Shown here one piece after another: positions 13,815 to 20,782 of a stretch of 20,782 nt of DNA. The translations under genes were made by a program, and so were the position numbers. The notes below the pieces were generated by a model. The model was not told the origin of the DNA, made no database searches, and saw nothing but the letters and a program-made list of their open reading frames with translations. Source of the DNA: a virus; IMG/VR virus record IMGVR_UViG_3300035180_001568, positions 1 through 20,782 of that record; one strand, 5' to 3'. Within the stretch, counting starts at the first letter, position 1, and each line of letters opens with the position of its first letter.

Positions 13815-16800
13815 GCTACAAACAGCGATCACAAAAAATCATCAACAGACATCAATAACCTCCTGCCGGAGGTGTATGCGTCTGACGTAAATCATAGTAC
13901 GTTTGAGATGGCGTTTAACCGTCACCTCACCAAAGATGATACTTCTCGTGTTGCTGGATTTATCGGGGAAGGTAACCCAGCCGCGCTTGTTAATCGCCAG
14001 ATTCAAGAAGTAACTCCTCATCGCCAAGCATTCCAATTGTCGCCAACAATGTTTTCAACAGTTGGCACAGTTGAAACGGCACTATCGTACAAGGCATTCC
14101 AAGGACAGCTATCGCTGATGGGCGTAGACATTGACCGTATGCCACTGTGGGGTGATACAACGCAATTTAACTGGGCTCCTCCTGTTAACATTGATATGTT
14201 GGTCAACTATCAAGATTACTTTTGGAAATCAACCAGCTCCAAAGATACTGCTCAATACCTTACAATTGAAAATCGTTGCAACAAGGCACTAAGCAAAGTA
14301 CAGTCATATTCAAATGTACTCGACTTGCGTGGAAGCACGTTTGCAGTATTGGACATTGGATTTGAAACTGATTATTTTGTAGTTGAAACCAAAGTAAATG
14401 ACCTGTTTGTAGCATCGTTTGTTTTTTACACAGACACTACTTCCAACCCCAACTTACTGAACCAACGATGGACTGTTGCCAGTTCAACATATGATGTGGT
14501 GCTCAACCAAACCACTATTTTTGTCGTTGAATCAATTGCCAATGCCGGTCCTACCCCTCCTGCATCACCATTCTTACAAGAATGGTGGTTTGACACAGCA
14601 ACAACACTGAAAGAGTGGAGCGGTGTTGCGTGGGTGTACGCTATTCAAGCTCAAAGTTTTAATATTGACCTTACACGTCAACTTACCAACTATCAAGCAG
14701 AAGCCAATTGCATTTGTAATCAAGATTTTGGTTGGGACATCAGTAAGTGGGATGATGGGGAGGGCTCACAGTGGGATTTCTCATCAGCTTGCGTTGCACA
14801 AGAACTAAATCAATGGTCTGATCAAAATGAGTGGATTCACAAGTCCCAAGTTCAATCATTTGCTGATGTCAAGCGCGCACAGCTTCCTATTTTGGAATAC
14901 AACAGCACAGCTGAGCTCAACGAATGGACAAAGCTAACATATTCTTGGAAGTATCGCCAAACAGTTGATGCTCCATTTGCTCCTGTATCGGTTGGTCCTA
15001 CCCGGTTTGAGCTTGAACCAATCAAAGGATACGTAGTGGTAAACGTATCAGGAATTTGGACAGTATTCCTTTTTTCACAGAATGCAACAGTTAACCGCGA
15101 TATCAACCACGCTGCTACGTTTGTTCCGGGGTTTCGTTTTAGGTTTACTGACGACACAAACAGTGCAATCTTGTATACAACTGCGAGTTCGGAGTATCGG
15201 CAAGTATTAGCTTCGGATCCGGTTGCTGTAACATCAGCTTGTGGAGTTGGAAGTTTGTGTACTGTTGTGCGGTTGGCAGAATCGACATTTACATCAGCCT
15301 CAACCAGCGGTGGCCTGTTTAATTCACGTCTTGAACCAAGTTTAACCTCATCGGGTGATACATGGAGAGGATACCACGTGCATTGGGTGCTTGACCAAGC
15401 AGCTACCAGTTATGCAGCTACTGCAAATCATAGCTGGAATTACTTTTTGCGCAATTCATTGGAAAACCCACCAGCACCTATCGTACTTCCAGGTGCTACA
15501 TATGCTCCAACAATTGACCCACCAAATCCTGTATTGTCAGTAATGACATCCAGCCCGTGGACACTAACTGTTACAACCCCGCTGGTGCAGGGTGATGTGG
15601 TGATGTTGACCGGTGCCACTATTCCGATTGGAGCAATGGCAGGTGGCTTATATCGTGTAAACGTTGATTTGACAGGCTTGGTTATCCAATTAGTTGACTT
15701 GTACAGTCCAACAACTATTTATCTGACCACAACAGGAGCAAGTGTTGTGTTGCAGCGTATGACCGGCACTCCATCTACTATTCACTTTGATGATGGAGTG
15801 CCGTTTCAATCGACACCGCTAACTATTACTGTGGGAGTTGGGTATCAATCACAAGCTGTTGGTACAACAGGAATAGTTCGAGTTGATTTGGTGGATAGTC
15901 TCCGGTATAACCCAGCAATTACTGGATACTATGCAACGCCGGGTAGTAATGAACTTCGTGTGTATATCAACAATGTGCGTCAATATGCTAATTACGTAGA
16001 GATTCCAGGTACTGGAACTCCGTCATACACGCTGGTTGGTTCAACATTGCAAACTACGCAAACTATTTCATATGTTCGCGCTGTTGTGTTTAATACACCA
16101 CTGGCTCTTTATGACGTTGTGCGTCTCGAAGTTTGCCCTGCATCTATGGCAGATATGGGTATGTTTAGTGTTCCTGTTCGTACGATTGAAGATGAAATTG
16201 CATTCACGCTTGCAACTGTATCTGGTTCCCAACCAACATACACATCATTAACTCAATATCAAAAAATTGAGCAATCAAAGAAGTCCATCAACGAATATCC
16301 ACAATTCAATGTGTACAATGTCGTAACTTCACAGGTCATAAAAGCTGCTCCGTTATTTGAGTTCAACGAATCTTCTACTTCACCTATCAATTCGTCAATA
16401 GGTAAGCGAATTGTTGCTTCTTCTGACGGTAAAGAGTATCAATTCAAGCAAACGCTGTTGGATCGGGACGATAATTTGCTATACGCTTATCGTAATCCAT
16501 ATAACACATCACTGTCCTATTGGTATAGTCCTTTGCTGAATACCGTTAGTTTTTGGGATGGAAAAGCATGGACACGTGATATGATTGTTCAGCTTACGGG
16601 TGGATTTGCATTGCGGCGAGCTGTTATTGCAAGTCTTCCTCCAACAGAATTACTAACTGTTGAAAAGTCGTTCTGGCTTGATAGTACTACCAATACGTTG
16701 GTACAACGTATTGGTTCAGCTTGGGTTGTTGTGGCTGGATTGATTGTGAGCGGAACAGATCCATCTCTTCAAACAATTTGGAAGCAGGGCATTGCTAACC

Positions 16801-19800
16801 CAACATACGTTCCTGCTTATGTTGATAAGGACAAGTTGCCAATTACTGTTGGAAGTCCTTTGGGCGATTGGGAAGTTGCAGATCAATGGGCATATAATTC
16901 AGAGCACCACAATCGTGAACTGGTATATTACTCTCAGATCATCACTCACTTCACATCTATTTTGAGTGGCCAACCAAAGATTCCTGGACTGTTGGGTGGC
17001 GGTGCTTATACGCTAACTCAAAATAGTGTTGATTATGGCATTGGCGGAACTATTAAAGAACACAACGACAGCTATGACACTTTGATCTCTGCTGTCAACG
17101 TAACAAACGCTACACCAACAGGTGTAATGGAGTTTGCACAGCAGGAATATGCAGGAGCACTACTATCGATCCGTGATTTGTTCAACAAGACTGTCGAGCA
17201 AACGTTTGCTACATACACTCCTGCCTCTTTGTTAGATTTTTCCAAGTATCTCAGCGACTACGTAATAACTCGATACGAGGCCAACGATTTTATGTCGCAG
17301 CTGTATGGGGATTCATCTACGTTTGATCCTGTGACTAACAAGGGTGTTCGTAATTGGGTTGCGACTTGCCCAATGTTTGGGTTGAGTGCGCTGTACCAAC
17401 CATACTTAACAGTGAATGATGTTGGTGATGTACAGTTATTTCACCACGACGGACACCGTTCTCGTATCGAATACACAGCAGCTGAATTTGATCGTTTTGC
17501 ACGGATTGTTTGTAAGACACCTGACGGACGTACCTCTGGTGGTACGTATGGAAAAGTAAGTTCACTTACTTTTCCAGCAACAGCCGCAGCAACAACAACT
17601 GCGTATGGTAATTTCCGCTCCGGTGTATATTGGTACAAGACTGGTGCTGATCGTAAACTGTACCGGTTTGAGCCATACACAATCGGTAGCGTTGGTCCAT
17701 CGTTTTATGATGAAACAGGAGCTGAAATTCCTGATGGAATTCGGTACTACAATACAACGATTGATGCATCATACGAAAAAGTAGGTCTCACGTGGAACAT
17801 TATCACTACTCCTGGTGCAGGAGATGTAACTCCTTTGTGGACAGAGATTGATTTTGCAGTATTGTTGGGAGAGATCCAGCTTGAAGTTGAAAATCGACTG
17901 TACGAGGTAACTCCAATTGCCGATCAAGTATTTGACTACTCCCTGCTCACGCCAACACCAGCAGAGCAACAAACATACACGGATCTTGATCGTGATCGCT
18001 TTTCAACATTCCTAATTTCTGCTAACATCACAACACCCTTCACAAATAGTGAATATGTGTCGTCTAATGCATTCACTTGGAATTACGCAAGCAGTGCTTC
18101 ACTTACACCACCCCGTGGCGATATTACGCCACTATCCCCTGCTGCTTGGCAAGAGCTGTATACACGTTGGTACGGTACACCTTATCCACATCTTGAACCG
18201 TGGACAATGCAAGGCTATACAAACAAGCCTTTGTGGTGGGATGCACAGTATCTAAACACAACTGGCAATCGCCGTTGGATATATGTACATTCTACTACGA
18301 CGGGGATGTGGCAGAATATTCGCGTAGGAACGGTTCCTGCTGGACGAACATATCCTAATGGTGCTGTTAGTACTGGTAACACAATTGCAGATGGACAAAC
18401 TCTACCAACATACTTGTATTTTTCAGTCAATATTTCTGACAGCGTAATACCAGGTGGATACGGCCCGGATGAAGTATTGCCACCATATTATGACAACACA
18501 GCAATAGCTGTTGCGTTACCAACAGTGCGCTCGTTATTCAACGTGTACGCATCGGAAATCAGCGCTCCGGATGCTGACTACGCGTTTGGTGATGTAGGTC
18601 CTGCGGAATGGGCGTGGACAGTTTCAAATCAACGCCCATACGATCAACCAATTATTGCGTTCTTGATGCAACCGGTTCGGTTTATGCATCTTGCGTTTGG
18701 TCCTTCATACACAATCGTTGGAGGATTGCAGGTTGAGACTACATTCAACCAAGTATACAGCCACGAGGATGTATTATTCCACGGTGATGTGTTTAACACA
18801 GACCAAACATACTTGGTGCGTGGACTGAATCAATGGTACGTCAATTACAATCGATTCACAGGAACTGATACAAACGGTGAGTTTAGGGAATTGTGGGCAG
18901 GATGGAATCCAAGACTGACGTACCAATTTGGTGGAATTGTCGATACAAGCACGTTTGAAATTTCAAACAAGTATTTTGACGTCATTAACCAAGATTTTCA
19001 AATCATTCTTGCCAATAACGGCGTAATCAAAGACCTATGGCTGGATGCTTTTGAAATCAGTCTAATCAATATTCCACCTGCCTTGGTTCAGTATAACAAC
19101 CAATCAGCTTGGAAAATGGAGATTGATGTATTAGCATCTGCTACGCGTAACATTGAATTTTACGGCGTAAAATCATATCAATTTGCAATGAATCCTGGAA
19201 CTGACATCGGCACGGCATTCATATACCCAATGGTGTCTGCTAATGCACCTGCCCGTAGGTTTGGTATTGAGGGAGATCACACAGCAACATTTACGGCAAA
19301 TACTGTGTTTACCGTAGCAGGATCTATCGGAAATGATGGATCGTACACTGTAACTTCTTCGATCTTTGAATCATCAACAAATCGAACACGAATTAACGTC
19401 CTGCAACCTATATCGTTCTCGAACGCTGGTGGAACATTACACATATCTCGTGCACTTCCATGGGCTACTGGTGATCAAGTTGTGATCAGTTCGACAAAGT
19501 TTCTACCAGCACCATTGCTGCCAAACACTCCGTATTACATCATTCGAGTGACTCCTAATACATTCAAGCTGGCAGAGTCGCCAGCTGATGCATTAGTTAA
19601 CAATGCAATTGATCTGACATCCGCTGGTGATGGACTGCTACGTGTATCCCAAGTTGACTCAACGTTTTACGTGTTTGGTGGTGCTGGTAACACGCAAGAT
19701 TTGTGGTATCACTATGCAATTGATAAGACCGATCTCCGTGTTGCATCTCCTCCATATACCTTCCTTGGAATGCAAACATTGATCAACATAATGGATGGAT

Positions 19801-20782
19801 ATGCTGCGCTTCAAGCTGATAACGGCATTCTTCAAAACATTGCTGTGTCTTCTGACTTCGATCCTGATACAGGTCGTCAAATCAACTGGACTGTTGAAAC
19901 GGAACGATTCATTGACTGGGCTTATGGCCTGCGTCAATCACGTATAACCGTGTCTGATCGGTATCCAGTTACCGTAAACACATCTACGAACCTGTTGACG
20001 TTTGGAAATGCTATTCCTCAATGGTTGAGTGGCACAGCTGTAACCGTATTTTCAACTGGTGACTACCCAGCTCCGTTGATTGCTGGATCACCGTACTATG
20101 TTGTGAACACTGGAACATCTGGTGTAATTCAACTGTCTACGTCTGCAAATTCATCTGACATGTCGTCATACATTGATATCACAACAGTGGGATCTGGTCA
20201 AGTATCAGTTGGAGCCTACAACAAGAATCGTGCATATCCACGTTTTGAATTGAACCCAACACGCAACAATATGTGGGTTGAAACACCGCTTGGCGTATTG
20301 TCAAATGTCATAACTGGTCCTTACAGCGACATTCGTGTCAATCAGACGATTTTTGACCAATACAGCCGCCAACTTGGTTCTGATAAGATCACAGTTTATC
20401 GTGAAGATAAGCGTAGCCACATCACCATTCGCCCTCTATTGGCCAACGATGTTGATCCAGTGTATCAGACGGATCCGTACAACTATATTCATATGGGGGG
20501 CGCTCACCTATTTGTTGAAGGATACGAACACTTCTTGGTATTCAATGATTACACAGTTAGCAATTCATTGTTGTATGATTCTTTCTTGGGTCTACAAGCA
20601 ACAAAGTTTAACGTTGACTACTTTGAGAAAGAAGAATATACCCTTCGTCCAACACTGGGCGGATACTATTTGCTGGACCAACAATTCAATCGTAATATTG
20701 AAGGATCTGCAAGTGATATGCGCAATTACTATGATGCTCTTGAATTGTCAGAAACTTCTGACGTCGCGCGTCGGTCGCGCGC
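13812..20782 (+). CDS. Giant virion structural protein, probably baseplate wedge (gp7 position); partial, runs off the window
   Basis: This frame is open for 2323 codons from GTG 13812 to the window end, with no stop. The product begins MATNSDHKKSSTDINNLLPE. The N-terminal region (about 17-140), with LPEVYASDVNHSTFEMAFNR, AGFIGEGNPAAL and VNIDMLVNYQDYFW, resembles the start of very large virion proteins of T4-like cyanophages; this is from memory of the family. It directly follows gp6, where T4 has gp7 (1032 residues), so a peripheral wedge role is likely. The body is beta-rich, with Trp/Tyr-rich segments and several modules: about 578-652, 1817-1876, 1877-1948 and 2056-2135, the last two clearly related. 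No enzyme motif, signal peptide or membrane helix is seen. The last visible residues, LELSETSDVARRSRA, look like ordinary coding sequence. The assignment to gp7 specifically is uncertain; a large structural protein is near certain. Confidence 0.8.
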   Translation, partial: MATNSDHKKSSTDINNLLPEVYASDVNHSTFEMAFNRHLTKDDTSRVAGFIGEGNPAALVNRQIQEVTPHRQAFQLSPTMFSTVGTVETALSYKAFQGQLSLMGVDIDRMPLWGDTTQFNWAPPVNIDMLVNYQDYFWKSTSSKDTAQYLTIENRCNKALSKVQSYSNVLDLRGSTFAVLDIGFETDYFVVETKVNDLFVASFVFYTDTTSNPNLLNQRWTVASSTYDVVLNQTTIFVVESIANAGPTPPASPFLQEWWFDTATTLKEWSGVAWVYAIQAQSFNIDLTRQLTNYQAEANCICNQDFGWDISKWDDGEGSQWDFSSACVAQELNQWSDQNEWIHKSQVQSFADVKRAQLPILEYNSTAELNEWTKLTYSWKYRQTVDAPFAPVSVGPTRFELEPIKGYVVVNVSGIWTVFLFSQNATVNRDINHAATFVPGFRFRFTDDTNSAILYTTASSEYRQVLASDPVAVTSACGVGSLCTVVRLAESTFTSASTSGGLFNSRLEPSLTSSGDTWRGYHVHWVLDQAATSYAATANHSWNYFLRNSLENPPAPIVLPGATYAPTIDPPNPVLSVMTSSPWTLTVTTPLVQGDVVMLTGATIPIGAMAGGLYRVNVDLTGLVIQLVDLYSPTTIYLTTTGASVVLQRMTGTPSTIHFDDGVPFQSTPLTITVGVGYQSQAVGTTGIVRVDLVDSLRYNPAITGYYATPGSNELRVYINNVRQYANYVEIPGTGTPSYTLVGSTLQTTQTISYVRAVVFNTPLALYDVVRLEVCPASMADMGMFSVPVRTIEDEIAFTLATVSGSQPTYTSLTQYQKIEQSKKSINEYPQFNVYNVVTSQVIKAAPLFEFNESSTSPINSSIGKRIVASSDGKEYQFKQTLLDRDDNLLYAYRNPYNTSLSYWYSPLLNTVSFWDGKAWTRDMIVQLTGGFALRRAVIASLPPTELLTVEKSFWLDSTTNTLVQRIGSAWVVVAGLIVSGTDPSLQTIWKQGIANPTYVPAYVDKDKLPITVGSPLGDWEVADQWAYNSEHHNRELVYYSQIITHFTSILSGQPKIPGLLGGGAYTLTQNSVDYGIGGTIKEHNDSYDTLISAVNVTNATPTGVMEFAQQEYAGALLSIRDLFNKTVEQTFATYTPASLLDFSKYLSDYVITRYEANDFMSQLYGDSSTFDPVTNKGVRNWVATCPMFGLSALYQPYLTVNDVGDVQLFHHDGHRSRIEYTAAEFDRFARIVCKTPDGRTSGGTYGKVSSLTFPATAAATTTAYGNFRSGVYWYKTGADRKLYRFEPYTIGSVGPSFYDETGAEIPDGIRYYNTTIDASYEKVGLTWNIITTPGAGDVTPLWTEIDFAVLLGEIQLEVENRLYEVTPIADQVFDYSLLTPTPAEQQTYTDLDRDRFSTFLISANITTPFTNSEYVSSNAFTWNYASSASLTPPRGDITPLSPAAWQELYTRWYGTPYPHLEPWTMQGYTNKPLWWDAQYLNTTGNRRWIYVHSTTTGMWQNIRVGTVPAGRTYPNGAVSTGNTIADGQTLPTYLYFSVNISDSVIPGGYGPDEVLPPYYDNTAIAVALPTVRSLFNVYASEISAPDADYAFGDVGPAEWAWTVSNQRPYDQPIIAFLMQPVRFMHLAFGPSYTIVGGLQVETTFNQVYSHEDVLFHGDVFNTDQTYLVRGLNQWYVNYNRFTGTDTNGEFRELWAGWNPRLTYQFGGIVDTSTFEISNKYFDVINQDFQIILANNGVIKDLWLDAFEISLINIPPALVQYNNQSAWKMEIDVLASATRNIEFYGVKSYQFAMNPGTDIGTAFIYPMVSANAPARRFGIEGDHTATFTANTVFTVAGSIGNDGSYTVTSSIFESSTNRTRINVLQPISFSNAGGTLHISRALPWATGDQVVISSTKFLPAPLLPNTPYYIIRVTPNTFKLAESPADALVNNAIDLTSAGDGLLRVSQVDSTFYVFGGAGNTQDLWYHYAIDKTDLRVASPPYTFLGMQTLINIMDGYAALQADNGILQNIAVSSDFDPDTGRQINWTVETERFIDWAYGLRQSRITVSDRYPVTVNTSTNLLTFGNAIPQWLSGTAVTVFSTGDYPAPLIAGSPYYVVNTGTSGVIQLSTSANSSDMSSYIDITTVGSGQVSVGAYNKNRAYPRFELNPTRNNMWVETPLGVLSNVITGPYSDIRVNQTIFDQYSRQLGSDKITVYREDKRSHITIRPLLANDVDPVYQTDPYNYIHMGGAHLFVEGYEHFLVFNDYTVSNSLLYDSFLGLQATKFNVDYFEKEEYTLRPTLGGYYLLDQQFNRNIEGSASDMRNYYDALELSETSDVARRSR
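19440..19655 (+). repeat. Protein-level repeat module, copy 1, in the giant gene
   Basis: Residues about 1877-1948 run from HISRALPWATGDQVVISS through PAPLLPNTPYYIIRVTPNTF to NNAIDLTSAGDGLLRV. The layout (a 'threshold' strand with TGD, PAPL, PYY, a variable turn, ID-T, G-V) recurs in copy 2 about 180 residues later. DNA identity between the copies is low by eye, so this is an old duplication or two separately acquired related domains. Confidence 0.6.
19977..20216 (+). repeat. Protein-level repeat module, copy 2, in the giant gene
   Basis: Residues about 2056-2135 run from NTSTNLLTFGNAIPQWLSG through YPAPLIAGSPYYVVNTGTSG to SSYIDITTVGSGQVSVG. They align with copy 1 at A-[LI]-P-W, PAPL, PYY[IV], IDxT and G-x-x-V. 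A more diverged relative may be present at residues about 578-652 (LVQGDVVMLTGATIPIGAMA, GGLYRV). Confidence 0.6.

Noticed and set aside
15715-15722. Leftward GATAAATA-like octamer inside the giant gene
   Set aside because: Imperfect, intragenic, antisense and with no leftward gene downstream within reach; expected by chance.
1-20782. tRNA genes, CRISPR arrays, insertion sequences, attachment sites, anti-phage defence genes
   Set aside because: None seen: no cloverleaf-like segments, spaced direct repeats, transposase or integrase motifs, or terminal inverted repeats by eye. Apart from the homing endonuclease, nothing here looks like a mobile or defence element.

Overview
This window is part of the genome of a T4-superfamily myophage (contractile tail). 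Four things support that: a gp46/gp47 recombination nuclease pair, a gp55-like late sigma factor, a run of baseplate genes with recognisable gp53, hub, gp5-type spike, gp25 and gp6 products, and T4-type late promoter octamers (TATAAATA or one-base variants) in the gaps before the baseplate genes. The DNA looks slightly AT-rich by eye. No host genes, tRNAs, rRNA, CRISPR arrays or insertion sequences are visible. The host cannot be named from this window. The baseplate gene order and the very large wedge proteins are more like the large marine or rhizobial relatives of T4 than T4 itself; this is an inference.

Left arm (1-4437, read leftwards): the late sigma factor gene (3838-4437), a 74-residue unknown protein (3609-3833), the Mre11-like nuclease gp47 (1778-2845) and the Rad50-like ATPase gp46 (12-1781, start coupled to the gp47 stop). 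A free-standing GIY-YIG homing endonuclease gene (2897-3631) sits inside this leftward block on the opposite strand.

Switch region (4438-4553): a near-consensus sigma70 promoter points left at the sigma gene. A perfect T4 late promoter octamer points right at the baseplate genes. The two elements are two bases apart.

Right arm (4554-20782, read rightwards): baseplate genes in units that each begin with a late-promoter octamer: tube-cap/initiator-like protein + gp53; hub carrying a lytic transglycosylase + gp5-type spike; gp25 + gp6; then a giant virion protein that starts at GTG (13812) and runs off the window after 2323 codons. Within each pair the second start lies 9 nt from, or overlaps, the first stop. 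Together the genes would build the central hub and wedges of the baseplate. The left arm provides recombination-dependent replication functions and the sigma factor that turns the right arm on. Every part of the window is assigned to a gene or a short control region; no gap without a gene exceeds about 120 bases.
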